Positions 25,436 to 33,396 of a DNA stretch of 39,252 nt are shown piece after piece (within the stretch, counting starts at the first letter, position 1; every line of letters begins with the position of its first letter). Position numbers and translations under genes: made by a program. The notes under the pieces are model-generated. The model searched no databases and was not told the DNA's origin. It saw only the letters and a program-made list of their open reading frames with translations. The stretch is from an uncultured bacterium (GTDB lineage Bacteria; Bacillota; Clostridia; Lachnospirales; Lachnospiraceae): the NCBI GenBank assembly GCA_905214675.1, contig CAJMMS010000013.1, forward strand, positions 1 through 39,252. The letters are read 5' to 3'.

Positions 25436-26467
25436 TCATCTTACCATCAGGTACGCCACCGCACACAACAGATTTGGAATACAGCAAAGTACTGCCTTTC
25501 CCATGGTTTTCCATTTTCTTTCTCTAAGGCAGAACAACACTGTCATCAGCCCAAGCATCACCGGTGCAAGCATGATTCCCATACTGGAAACCAGACAGGA
25601 TGCCAGCATCAGTGCAACAAGGCGTATCCAGTCTCCTTTTTCTGTTTTCGCTTCCATGCAGCATTTTGACTGATAAAAGATCCCCGGCAACAGAAACGAT
25701 GCCAGAACTGCCTTTCCCTGCCAGATGCGGATCGTCATAAACGTTCCCTGGGTATAAACTGAATAGTAGGAAAACATCTGTATCCATGCGACAAATAATA
25801 AAAACAACGCTGCCCCTTTCCGGTCATCCGGAAACAATTTTTCCGCAATCCGGACATAAACCAGATATGATACCAGCAAAAAAAACACCGGTTCGACCGT
25901 ATGTGCCACAACTGCCGCATGCATAGAAACCGCTTCGCTGTAAAAAGCAAGCAGAATCGGAAATGGTGACAGCACATAACGGGAAGGCAACACTTCTGAC
26001 AGTTTTCCGGTATAGGCACCATACGTAAACATTCCATTTGTTTCCATCGTTGTTGTAGCTGTCGCTACATAAAACGAATCATCCAGATCTGTCGCCATTC
26101 CAAATACATAGGCTCCCATCTGTACTGCGATCAGAAACATTGCTGCCCACATGGCAGGCGGGATTTCCGAAACAAAATTTCTGTTTCCAGACTTCTTTTC
26201 CTTTTTCTTCCAGAAAGACCACCATCCTGCAGCCGCCAGTACCAGACACAGCATGCCATACAGCACTTTCAAAAATGAAAATGTCTGTCTGCCAAAAATA
26301 AGCGGCAGTGCCAGAAGTTCAAACAGTGTAAACATACCAGCGTATCCACTGATCAGCGCATCTGCTGTTTTTTGTTTTCCGTTTTTCTTCTGAAAAGCCG
26401 GCAAATTGCCAATACCGTAAGGAACAGCCAGAAACCACAACAGAATTTTCAGACCTTTTATTGCCAT
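25436..26467 (-). CDS. Polytopic membrane protein, DUF6077-like (GT-C type N-terminal half)
   Basis: About 343 residues with about nine hydrophobic helices. After the third helix group comes MATDLDDSFYVATATTTMETNG, in part an acidic DLDD loop of the kind that holds the catalytic Asp in GT-C glycosyltransferases. I associate this arrangement with DUF6077-type proteins of Lachnospiraceae, from memory and without a search. The frame ends right after a helix (AVAYLMVR), and the gene downstream looks like the continuation. ATG 26467 has AAAGGAG 11 bases upstream, and a TTG three bases earlier is an alternative. It follows rfbD in the same transcript. Likely role: outside transfer of a lipid-linked sugar. 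Confidence 0.75.
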   Translation of the reverse strand: MAIKGLKILLWFLAVPYGIGNLPAFQKKNGKQKTADALISGYAGMFTLFELLALPLIFGRQTFSFLKVLYGMLCLVLAAAGWWSFWKKKEKKSGNRNFVSEIPPAMWAAMFLIAVQMGAYVFGMATDLDDSFYVATATTTMETNGMFTYGAYTGKLSEVLPSRYVLSPFPILLAFYSEAVSMHAAVVAHTVEPVFFLLVSYLVYVRIAEKLFPDDRKGAALFLLFVAWIQMFSYYSVYTQGTFMTIRIWQGKAVLASFLLPGIFYQSKCCMEAKTEKGDWIRLVALMLASCLVSSMGIMLAPVMLGLMTVLFCLRERKWKTMGKAVLCCIPNLLCAVAYLMVR

Positions 26468-26495
26468 CAAATCGGTTTCTCCTTTATATTATAAA

Positions 26496-27359
26496 TTATA
26501 ATCCCATACCTTTTACATATTCTGCTGCCGCATCCTGCCACTGTGCAAACTGGAAATCCGTTGTCAGTTTAAACATATAATTTTCCAGAACAGAATAAGC
26601 CGGACGTACTGCCGGTGTCGGATATTCTGCTGTTGTAATATCTTTCACTTTTGTATCTTTGCCCGCCAGTCTGAAGATCTCCTTTGCGAAATCAGCCCAG
26701 TTGCAGGAACCTTCACAGGTTCCATGGAACAGTCCATAGTTCTCTGTAGGAAGCAATACGCGAATCGCTTTTGCCAGTTCTGCAGTACTCGTAGGTGTTC
26801 CGAACTGATCTCCTACCACCCTTACTTCATCATTTGTCTCAGAAAGGCGCAGCATGGTCTTAACAAAATTCTTTCCATCACCATACAGCCATGCGGTACG
26901 GATGATAAAGAAATCTTTTGCAAACTGCTGTACAAACTGTTCTCCTGCCAGTTTGGTTGCTCCATACATGCCCTGTGGATCTGGTCTGTCAAACTCAACA
27001 TACGGCTTTTTTGCATTCCCTGCAAACACATAATCTGTAGAAATATGCACTATTTTTGCTCCTGTTTCCGTTGCTGCAATACTTAAATTTCTAGGTCCGA
27101 TGGCATTGATACGGTATGCATTGTCCTGATCTGTCTCACATGCGTCCACACCCGTATGGGCTGCACAGTTGATGATCGCATATGGTTTTACTTCCCGTGC
27201 CAGTTCAAGTACCTGATCAATGTTCGTGATATCCAGTTTTGTCGCATGATCACATGCCACATCGGTATTAAAAATCTCATATTCGCTGCTGCCCTGGTAA
27301 ATGCGGTTAATCTCGCGTCCAAGCTGTCCATTGCATCCGGTTACCAATATCTTCTTCAT
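26496..27359 (-). CDS. rfbD: dTDP-4-dehydrorhamnose reductase
   Basis: A 287-residue extended SDR that performs the last step of dTDP-L-rhamnose synthesis with NAD(P)H. The cofactor motif VTGCNGQLGRE follows the start MKKIL. Other signatures are NCAAHTGVDACE, HISTDYVFAG with the catalytic Thr, YGATKLAGE (YxxxK), FIIRTAWLYG and VVGDQFGTPT. ATG 27359 is chosen over the longer TTG-started frame because GGAGG lies eight bases before it. The other rhamnose genes (rfbA, rfbB, rfbC) are not in this window. It lies 28 bases downstream of the amidase gene and probably shares its transcript. Confidence 0.95.
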   Translation of the reverse strand: MKKILVTGCNGQLGREINRIYQGSSEYEIFNTDVACDHATKLDITNIDQVLELAREVKPYAIINCAAHTGVDACETDQDNAYRINAIGPRNLSIAATETGAKIVHISTDYVFAGNAKKPYVEFDRPDPQGMYGATKLAGEQFVQQFAKDFFIIRTAWLYGDGKNFVKTMLRLSETNDEVRVVGDQFGTPTSTAELAKAIRVLLPTENYGLFHGTCEGSCNWADFAKEIFRLAGKDTKVKDITTAEYPTPAVRPAYSVLENYMFKLTTDFQFAQWQDAAAEYVKGMGL

Positions 27360-27387
27360 ATATCTTTCCTCCAAATTTCCTGATACT

Positions 27388-28848
27388 TTATTTCTGTTCT
27401 GTTTCTGTCGCAGTTTCCTTCACGGTTTCTGCTGTAGTTTCCTGCATGGAATCCTGCAAAGCCTGTTTTTTATTTTCCGTCTTTGTTTTCTTTTTGCATA
27501 CACCATTTCTTTCGAATTTGTAAGTGACACCACCGATCACTTTCTTTGTATTCTGAAGTCTTGCACCTTTTCTGTCCACATAGTAATACTGATTCTGATA
27601 GCATACCCAGCGATTCTTCATCTTTATACCAGTCTGAGGATTCAGATAATAATATTTTCCACGATATTTAAACCATCCTGTTTTCCGTACACCAGTAGAT
27701 TTTTTGAAATAATATTCTGCTTTTCCGATCTGGACCCATCCAGTCTGCATACGGCCTTTGGCATCAAAGTAATAGAAACGCTTTCCAATCTGCTGCATCC
27801 CTTTCAGCGCAACACCTGTCTCCGGACTGAAATAATATTTCTGCTTTTTATAGGTCTGGAATCCTTTTCTTAATTTTCCTGACTTCGTTGCGTAATACTG
27901 TCTGCTGCCTGCTTTGCACCAGCCGGTACGCACCTCACCGCCATTCTTTACAGAATACAGATCGCTTCCAATTCTGAGAAGTCCCTTAAATGCCGTTCCA
28001 TCGCTGTTAAAATAATATTTCTTTCCGTTGATCTTCACAAATCCGGATACCTTATGTCCATTTTCATCCAGATAATACTGTTTTCCCGCATCTGTCAGCC
28101 ATCCGGTTACCATCTTACCATTTTCATCCAGATAGATCATATTATTGCCGCTCTGCTGCCATCCCGCTTTGCGGTTCAGCCCGTAATGCTTGGCGATTGC
28201 CCTTGCATCTGCCACTGCTACCGCCCGGATCTTTGCATTACTTCCATAATATTTCCGGCAATCAGAAGGATTATTGACAAATCCGTGCTCAATGATCATG
28301 GTCGGAATCTTCCACTGCTTTCCATAATATATGATTCCCAGTTCTTCATTTTTTAAATAACCCAGGTTTTTCATTCCAACAGTAGAAAGATTTTCTACAA
28401 TATCCTGCGCAAGTGCTCTTGCTTCATTGGCATAAGCTGCACGATTGGAATACGTTGGCACATAAGCAAGTGCTCCGGAAATGCTGTCCTGATAATTTCC
28501 GGTCGAATTGATATGTAAACTTACCAGTGCGTCAGCTCCCAGATCTTTTGCAACCTTCACCCGGTCATAACGGTCCATATCAACTGCATTTGTCGTTCTT
28601 GTCAGATAAACACTGATACCCGAATATTTGTCCAGTTCTTCTTTGCAGTACTGTGCCATCTTCAACGTAATGGTCTCCTCTGCATAAGTAATACCATTCC
28701 AGGTACGGCGTGCTCCGGCATCATGAGAATCATGCCCCGGATCTAAGACCAGCACAACATTTCCATCTGCTGCGTGTGCGGTAACCCCTGTCAGAAAAGC
28801 TATTCCAAACATTGCTGCAACTGCCAGGCTTTTCAAAAATTTTCGCAT
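27388..28848 (-). CDS. Secreted N-acetylmuramoyl-L-alanine amidase with cell-wall-binding repeats
   Basis: A 486-residue secreted zinc amidase (Amidase_3) that cuts the bond between MurNAc and the stem peptide. A signal peptide ends near residue 26 (AHA). Zinc ligands and the catalytic Glu are visible: His39 in LDPGHDSHDAG, Glu57/58 in YAEETITLK, His112 in SLHINS and Glu187 in IIEHGF. From about residue 235 to 450 there are about eleven repeats of roughly 20 residues (GW, GK, YYF/YYL, G), the choline-binding/glucan-binding fold. The tail is Thr/Glu-rich (TTAETVKETATE). It has a TTGACA promoter and AGGAGG before the ATG. It faces the L,D-transpeptidase gene, which carries the same repeat type. 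Confidence 0.95.
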   Translation of the reverse strand: MRKFLKSLAVAAMFGIAFLTGVTAHAADGNVVLVLDPGHDSHDAGARRTWNGITYAEETITLKMAQYCKEELDKYSGISVYLTRTTNAVDMDRYDRVKVAKDLGADALVSLHINSTGNYQDSISGALAYVPTYSNRAAYANEARALAQDIVENLSTVGMKNLGYLKNEELGIIYYGKQWKIPTMIIEHGFVNNPSDCRKYYGSNAKIRAVAVADARAIAKHYGLNRKAGWQQSGNNMIYLDENGKMVTGWLTDAGKQYYLDENGHKVSGFVKINGKKYYFNSDGTAFKGLLRIGSDLYSVKNGGEVRTGWCKAGSRQYYATKSGKLRKGFQTYKKQKYYFSPETGVALKGMQQIGKRFYYFDAKGRMQTGWVQIGKAEYYFKKSTGVRKTGWFKYRGKYYYLNPQTGIKMKNRWVCYQNQYYYVDRKGARLQNTKKVIGGVTYKFERNGVCKKKTKTENKKQALQDSMQETTAETVKETATETEQK

Positions 28849-28918
28849 TTTCTTTTCTCCTCCTGTCGCTCTTTTACATCCTGTTTCCTGTTTTGTGCCA
28901 CAGTATAAGTTACCTTAC

Positions 28919-28947
28919 ATAGTACTCTAAAAAAATACAACTGTCAA
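28919..28947 (-). promoter_or_regulatory. Promoter TTGACA-17-TACTAT of the amidase gene
   Basis: A perfect -35 hexamer TTGACA (28942-28947, minus strand) is 17 bases from TACTAT (28919-28924). It is placed about 70 bases before the amidase ATG and may drive the amidase-rfbD-membrane-protein transcript. Confidence 0.7.
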
Positions 28948-29022
28948 TCCTTTAACACTCCGTTAATATTTCTTAAATTTTATTTAATTTTTTCTTTAAG
29001 ATGATTGCATTCGCCAGGTTTT

Positions 29023-29039
29023 TATAGTAGACTACTATA
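29023..29039. promoter_or_regulatory. 17 bp perfect palindrome, operator candidate
   Basis: TATAGTAG-A-CTACTATA is a perfect 8+1+8 inverted repeat about 85 bases before the transpeptidase start, overlapping the probable promoter. The symmetry suits a dimeric repressor site. The regulator is not identified. Confidence 0.5.
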
Positions 29040-29123
29040 GAAATGATTCGAGTAACTTTTGATAACCGTTCTCGCGTGCCAAGTTTCACGTGCGTTCGGC
29101 TTGAATACAGAATGGAGGAGCAT

Positions 29124-30794
29124 ATGCATTTCAAGAAATTATTGTCTGTAACTGTATTAGCCACCAGCCTGATGATTTCCATGCCCGCTGTTGTTCACGC
29201 AGACGAACCTGCAGATTCAACCGGACAGACTGCCAACGGCTGGAGTTCTGATGCCAGTGGCAGCTTCTATGTCACACCGGACGGTAAAAAAGCAACCAGG
29301 TTCTGCACGATTGACGGTAAAGTTTACTACTTCGATGCAGATGGTTATCTTTTCAAACCAGCATCCGGTGGTGTTATGACAATCTCAAAAAAACTTTATT
29401 ATTTTTCTGCTGACGGAACGGTCAAAACCGGATTGTTCTCGGTAAAAACAGCAAAACGGACTGTCTGGTATTATGCAGGATCAAATTATCAGCTCTTTAC
29501 CGGAAAGACGCTTTCCATGAACGGTAAGGTTTACTGTTTCGGCGAGGATGGCCAGTCTCTTGGAAAAGGCCTGCATAAACTGAACGGCAAAAAATATCTG
29601 ACCGATAATTCCGGAATCGCCAAAACCGGCCGTCAGAAATACAATGGAAAAGTTTATTTCTTTGGCAGCGACGGTGCTATGATTGTCGGAAAAGTCACTT
29701 ACAACGGTAAACTTTATTTCACAAAGAAAAATGGCGTTCTTGCAAAAAAAGGCTGGGTAACATCCGGAAAGAAAACCTACTATGTAAACAGTGACGGTAC
29801 TTTACAGACCGGATGGAAAAAGTACAAGAAAAAATGGTACTATTTAAATAAGAAAACCGGTGCCCGTTACGCCAACAAATGGGTCAAAAAAAACGGCAAA
29901 AAATGCCGGCTCGGAAGCGATGGTTCTCTTCAGACCGGATGGTTCAAGGTAAACGGCAAGAAATATTATGGAACACTGACCGGAAATGATATCGGTGCCC
30001 GCTATACTGGCGTTCATCAGCTTAAAAACAAAATTTATGTTTTCGGTTCTGACGGAGCACTGGGGAATGGCTGGACTGTTTATGGCAGCCGCAAATATTA
30101 TGCAAATTCCAAAGGCGAGATCACCCGTGGCTGGAAAAAGATTGGTAAAAACACCTATTTCTTCAATGATTACGGTGCCATGCATACCGGATGGCTGTGT
30201 TACAATGGTAAGTACTATTATCTGAATCCTTCAAACGGAGCAATGGTAAAAGGAACAAAGAGCATCGACGGAAAAACTTATACTTTCTCAAGCAGCGGTG
30301 TATCGAACCGTGATCTGGAAGGAAGCTGGACCGTCAAAGTCAACCGTCAGCAGAACGTTGTCACAGTATACAAAGGCGGCGTCCCGGTACGTGCCATGAT
30401 CTGTTCGACCGGTGTCAACAACGCAACACCGACCGGTACTTTCTCCATCATGGATAAACTGTATACTCATACGCTGAATGGTCCGACCTACGGATATTAC
30501 TGTTCTCATATCACAAGTGATATTCTGTTCCACTCCATTCCACAGCCAGAACTGGGACGTAAAAATCTTCCGGCATATAAATACAACATGCTTGGCAATC
30601 AGGCTTCCGAAGGCTGTATCCGTCTGAGCATAAGCGATGCTTACTGGCTGTACAACAATGTTCCAACCGGTTCTACCGTAATCGTTTACGATTCTCCAAA
30701 CCCTGGACCTCTTGGAAAACCAAAGGGAATCAAAATACCGACTTCCCAGAACTACGACCCGACCGATCCACTGTACTTCAATACCGGTAAATAG
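29124..30794 (+). CDS. Secreted L,D-transpeptidase (YkuD) with N-terminal cell-wall-binding repeats
   Basis: A 556-residue secreted protein. The signal peptide (residues 1-26) ends in VVHA before DEP. Residues about 40-395 are a long series of roughly 16 wall-binding repeats of about 20 residues (GK-YYF, DGA, GW). Residues about 400-522 form the YkuD L,D-transpeptidase domain: the strand WTVKVNRQQNVVTVY, the conserved His in DILFHSIP and the catalytic Cys498 in ASEGCIRLS. It makes 3-3 cross-links or attaches proteins to peptidoglycan outside the cell. The open frame extends upstream to 29043, but GGAGG five bases before ATG 29124 and the signal peptide fix this start. It ends at a strong terminator. 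Confidence 0.94.
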   Translation: MHFKKLLSVTVLATSLMISMPAVVHADEPADSTGQTANGWSSDASGSFYVTPDGKKATRFCTIDGKVYYFDADGYLFKPASGGVMTISKKLYYFSADGTVKTGLFSVKTAKRTVWYYAGSNYQLFTGKTLSMNGKVYCFGEDGQSLGKGLHKLNGKKYLTDNSGIAKTGRQKYNGKVYFFGSDGAMIVGKVTYNGKLYFTKKNGVLAKKGWVTSGKKTYYVNSDGTLQTGWKKYKKKWYYLNKKTGARYANKWVKKNGKKCRLGSDGSLQTGWFKVNGKKYYGTLTGNDIGARYTGVHQLKNKIYVFGSDGALGNGWTVYGSRKYYANSKGEITRGWKKIGKNTYFFNDYGAMHTGWLCYNGKYYYLNPSNGAMVKGTKSIDGKTYTFSSSGVSNRDLEGSWTVKVNRQQNVVTVYKGGVPVRAMICSTGVNNATPTGTFSIMDKLYTHTLNGPTYGYYCSHITSDILFHSIPQPELGRKNLPAYKYNMLGNQASEGCIRLSISDAYWLYNNVPTGSTVIVYDSPNPGPLGKPKGIKIPTSQNYDPTDPLYFNTGK

Positions 30795-30797
30795 TAC

Positions 30798-30829
30798 AAA
30801 AAAAGCAGGTTTTTATACCTGCTTTTTTT
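30798..30829. terminator. Bidirectional intrinsic terminator (ldt / HPr operon)
   Basis: A seven-A run and GCAGGT (30805-30810), a six-base loop, then ACCTGC (30817-30822) and seven T's. The arrangement is symmetric and ends the plus-strand transpeptidase transcript and the minus-strand HPr transcript. Confidence 0.92.
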
Positions 30830-30831
30830 GC

Positions 30832-30852
30832 ATCCGGGGCAATGCCCCGGAT
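30832..30852. repeat. 21 bp GC-rich inverted repeat next to the terminator
   Basis: ATCCGGGGC-AAT-GCCCCGGAT, a perfect 9 bp stem with a three-base loop, lies between the terminator and the HPr stop. It has no T run of its own. It may stabilise the 3' end of the HPr transcript. Confidence 0.6.
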
Positions 30853-30859
30853 TACTGTG

Positions 30860-31129
30860 TTATACTCCTTCGCCAAGCCCATCTTCTACCGCCTTCACCA
30901 TGGTAGTAAGTGCCTGCTCTTCATCCTCTCCTTCACATATGAATGTAATCTCATCGCCTTCTTTCACACAGGCTCCCAATACACTGAGCACACTCTTTGC
31001 ATTTACCGTTGCTTCCCGGAATGTAAATTTCACACGGCACTTAAACTGCAATGCTGTACTGCAAAGCACACCCGCCGGTCTTAAATGAAGTCCGGAAGGA
31101 TTTTTTACTTTTACCTGCTGACTTACCAT
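30860..31129 (-). CDS. ptsH: HPr family phosphocarrier protein
   Basis: An 89-residue protein, the normal HPr length. It passes phosphate from enzyme I to sugar-specific EII proteins of the phosphotransferase system in the cytoplasm. The active His15 is in PSGLHLRPA. Ser46, the HPr kinase target, is in NAKSVLSVLG, so it can serve carbon catabolite control as well as sugar uptake. The presence of His15 argues against Crh. AGGAGG lies six bases before the ATG. It sits 55 bases after cdaR, with no enzyme I gene (ptsI) beside it. A small hairpin (31145-31159) lies just upstream of its ribosome site. Confidence 0.93.
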   Translation of the reverse strand: MVSQQVKVKNPSGLHLRPAGVLCSTALQFKCRVKFTFREATVNAKSVLSVLGACVKEGDEITFICEGEDEEQALTTMVKAVEDGLGEGV

Positions 31130-31144
31130 ACTTCTCCTCCTGTC

Positions 31145-31159
31145 ACCGCATTCTGCGGT
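31145..31159 (-). promoter_or_regulatory. Small hairpin before the HPr ribosome site
   Basis: ACCGCA-GAA-TGCGGT forms a perfect 6 bp stem five bases upstream of the AGGAGG on the minus-strand transcript. It may affect mRNA end stability or processing between cdaR and HPr. Short, and could be chance. Confidence 0.35.
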
Positions 31160-31184
31160 TCTTTTCGCACACTTTTATGAAACC

Positions 31185-32546
31185 TTATTCTTCTTCATCC
31201 GCTGTGATCACAGTATTTCCACCTGTTGTCAGTTGTTTCCTTGTAAGATTAACCACGATCTTCACTTCCGCTGTCAGTTCATATCCATCCGGCAATGTAA
31301 TATCAACCGGAACTTCATGTCTGCCTGCTTTCTGATAAGCCGTCAGATCCAGAACTGCTTTGATATCACTTTGACTGATGTCTGCAAGCGAAGATTCATC
31401 AACCGCTGCAACTTCAATGGTAATCTTATCTGCTGGTGTCAATACCATATCCAGATCTGTCGGCCTGCCTTTTATAGTAATAGCTGACAGTGGAATATCA
31501 ATTTTCTTCGTACCCATTTTTTCCATAATAACTCGTACAGACACGGTTGAAGCAGTACCACTTTTCAATTTCAGTTTATCTTTATAATTTTCTTTCAGAT
31601 AATCTGCAAGATTGATATTATCCGAAGCAAAGCTTTCTGAAACTCCATCCACAGATATCATATCTGACAGAGAAAGTTCTCCGTTTAGTTCATTCAAAGT
31701 CTCTTCTTCCCCTGAAATACTGATGGTTTCCGGCGTAACTTTTACTTCTGAAACCCGATACCCCGGTGCCGGTGTTCCATACGTTCCCACCTTCACTTTT
31801 ACATTCTGCTGAACTTTCCAGAGGTTAATTCTGGCATTCAGGATACCGTCTTTGATCAGATCTCCGCTGCTTGTAGTAAACACCAGTTTATCCATCTGGC
31901 TTTGCGTAAAATCTGTTCCATTTTTATCTGTGACCACAATATTTCCTTTTACTGTCTTGTCAGAAGAAATCCCGTTGACACTCACAGACATACTAACCTT
32001 ATGGATAATATTAACCAGGGATTCTGCTCCGGCAATATTGATCGTATCACCCTCCTCAATGCTGGTTGCTCCTACATCGTAACCTTCCTGCGGATCTCCT
32101 GTGGTATCGACTTCCACACCAAATGATTCCTGTACCACATTTTCAATCTTAATCTTCATGGATGCCGGTTCACATTCCCAGTTCGCTTTTGTGATCGCGC
32201 TGTTCGTACATTCCAGTGTATATGGAACTGCATTTCCCAGTGTGACGTTCCGCATATCTGCAACAACTTTGAAATCTTTGGACTGCAGACGGTTCAGTAC
32301 AGATTCTCTGGCTTTGATCCAGACTCTGACTTTGTCCGTATCTTCCTGAACGCTGAATGTCTTATCCACACCAAAGCAATCGCTGTTGCGGATCTCTACT
32401 TTCACATCTGAAAAGGACTGCGTCTTTTCCGGATCGTCTACGTTTACTACAAAAACCCAGATCACGCAGGCAACCAGCACAGCCAGTATTTTCAGTCCCA
32501 GATTACTGGTCAGTATGTTTTTCACCCTGGTCGATAGTTTCCTCAT
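31185..32546 (-). CDS. cdaR: CdaR, YbbR-domain regulator of the diadenylate cyclase
   Basis: A 453-residue membrane-anchored protein. A short basic N-terminus is followed by one helix (about residues 17-36, LKILAVLVACVIWVFVV), and the rest lies outside as about four YbbR repeats of 80-90 residues (for example EIRNSDCF, VEVDTTGDPQEGYDV, KVGTYGTPAPGYRV, IPLSAITIKGRP). CdaR is the known partner that modulates CdaA activity. The start lies inside the cdaA end (44-base overlap) and follows AAAGG. The short acidic tail ends EEE. Confidence 0.94.
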   Translation of the reverse strand: MRKLSTRVKNILTSNLGLKILAVLVACVIWVFVVNVDDPEKTQSFSDVKVEIRNSDCFGVDKTFSVQEDTDKVRVWIKARESVLNRLQSKDFKVVADMRNVTLGNAVPYTLECTNSAITKANWECEPASMKIKIENVVQESFGVEVDTTGDPQEGYDVGATSIEEGDTINIAGAESLVNIIHKVSMSVSVNGISSDKTVKGNIVVTDKNGTDFTQSQMDKLVFTTSSGDLIKDGILNARINLWKVQQNVKVKVGTYGTPAPGYRVSEVKVTPETISISGEEETLNELNGELSLSDMISVDGVSESFASDNINLADYLKENYKDKLKLKSGTASTVSVRVIMEKMGTKKIDIPLSAITIKGRPTDLDMVLTPADKITIEVAAVDESSLADISQSDIKAVLDLTAYQKAGRHEVPVDITLPDGYELTAEVKIVVNLTRKQLTTGGNTVITADEEE

Positions 32547-33396
32547 TCTTGCCTTTTCCTTTCCAGAATTTGAATTTCTTTGTGCCTGTATTTTTATCCT
32601 GAAGAATTACAAGCTGCTCTCTTAATTCTTCCGGTGTTACTCCACGCGTCAGTACACCTTTCTGCGCAACGGAAACCTTTCCTGTCTCTTCTGATACAAT
32701 GATCGTCAGGGAATCGGTCACTTCACTGATGCCGACACCGGCTCTGTGACGCGTACCAAGTTCTTTGCTCAGTTCCATATTATCCGAAAGAGGAAGATAA
32801 CAGGTTGCAGAAATAATACGGTTGCCTCTTACGATGATCGCACCATCATGCAGTGGTGTATTATGTTCGAAAATATTCAGCAGAAGCTGGCTTGTTACAA
32901 GCGAGTCCAGCTCGATCCCGGTACGGATATATTCTGTAAGCCTGGTATTTTTCTCAATTACGATCAGTGCTCCTGTCCTGGCTTTTCCCATTTCGAACGA
33001 ACCTTTGATCAGTTCATTCACCGTCTTGTCACTGAAACGCTCTTCGGCATCCCGCTCCATGTCAAACGGAACCAGTGATGAAAGGAACTTTTTCTCACCA
33101 AGCTGTTCCAGTGCCCGCCGAAGCTCCGGCTGAAAAATAACCGCTACCGCAACCAGGATTGCATTGATTCCCCGGCTGAACAGAAACAGGATCGAATCCA
33201 GATGCAGGATGGTTGCTATAAAAACAAAGACCACCATCACCAGAATCCCTTTCATCAGCGTCCACGCTCTTGTATTACGTATCCATCGCATGATATAATA
33301 TACAACAAACGATAATATGATAATTTCCAGTACATCCGAATAATTAAAGGTAAGGCTGGACAGATAACTATGAATGAATTGTTTCATGCCCGTCAT
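32503..33396 (-). CDS. cdaA: Diadenylate cyclase CdaA
   Basis: About 297 residues. Three N-terminal membrane helices (about 22-95) precede a DisA_N cyclase domain (about 100-265) that joins two ATP into cyclic di-AMP. The catalytic signatures HDGAIIV (about 183-189) and GTRHRAGVGISE (about 214-225) are intact. The lysine-rich C-terminus (KFKFWKGKGKNE) is unusual but lies outside the domain. ATG 33396 has AAAGGA ten bases upstream. The earlier GTG at 33405 would sit too close to that site. It overlaps the upstream membrane-protein gene by 29 bases and cdaR by 44. c-di-AMP controls potassium and osmotic balance and wall homeostasis. Confidence 0.96.
   Translation of the reverse strand: MTGMKQFIHSYLSSLTFNYSDVLEIIILSFVVYYIMRWIRNTRAWTLMKGILVMVVFVFIATILHLDSILFLFSRGINAILVAVAVIFQPELRRALEQLGEKKFLSSLVPFDMERDAEERFSDKTVNELIKGSFEMGKARTGALIVIEKNTRLTEYIRTGIELDSLVTSQLLLNIFEHNTPLHDGAIIVRGNRIISATCYLPLSDNMELSKELGTRHRAGVGISEVTDSLTIIVSEETGKVSVAQKGVLTRGVTPEELREQLVILQDKNTGTKKFKFWKGKGKNEETIDQGEKHTDQ

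Larger units (their letters stand above)
28849..29123. other. Divergent regulatory region between amidase and L,D-transpeptidase
   Basis: 275 bases without a gene. It holds the amidase promoter (28919-28947), an AT-rich centre (28970-29000) and a perfect palindrome (29023-29039). For the transpeptidase only a weak promoter is visible (TTGCAT at 29005-29010, TAGACT at 29028-29033), overlapping the palindrome, followed by a leader of about 80 bases. Confidence 0.6.

Noticed and set aside
25416..25440. Simple frameshift explaining the two membrane-protein halves
   Set aside because: The junction has a stop in the first frame and a separate in-frame stop before the second ATG, so one indel would not restore a single reading frame.
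27301..27873. Plus-strand open frame of 190 codons opposite the amidase repeats
   Set aside because: It is the antisense of the YYF/GK repeats, has no family motif, and the amidase frame is clearly coding.
29043..29123. 27-residue extension of the L,D-transpeptidase
   Set aside because: It would precede a clear signal peptide, and GGAGG is placed for ATG 29124.
29401..30300. Direct repeats in DNA resembling a tandem array or CRISPR
   Set aside because: The periodicity comes from the 20-residue wall-binding repeats of the transpeptidase. The repeat units are diverged and coding, with no spacers.
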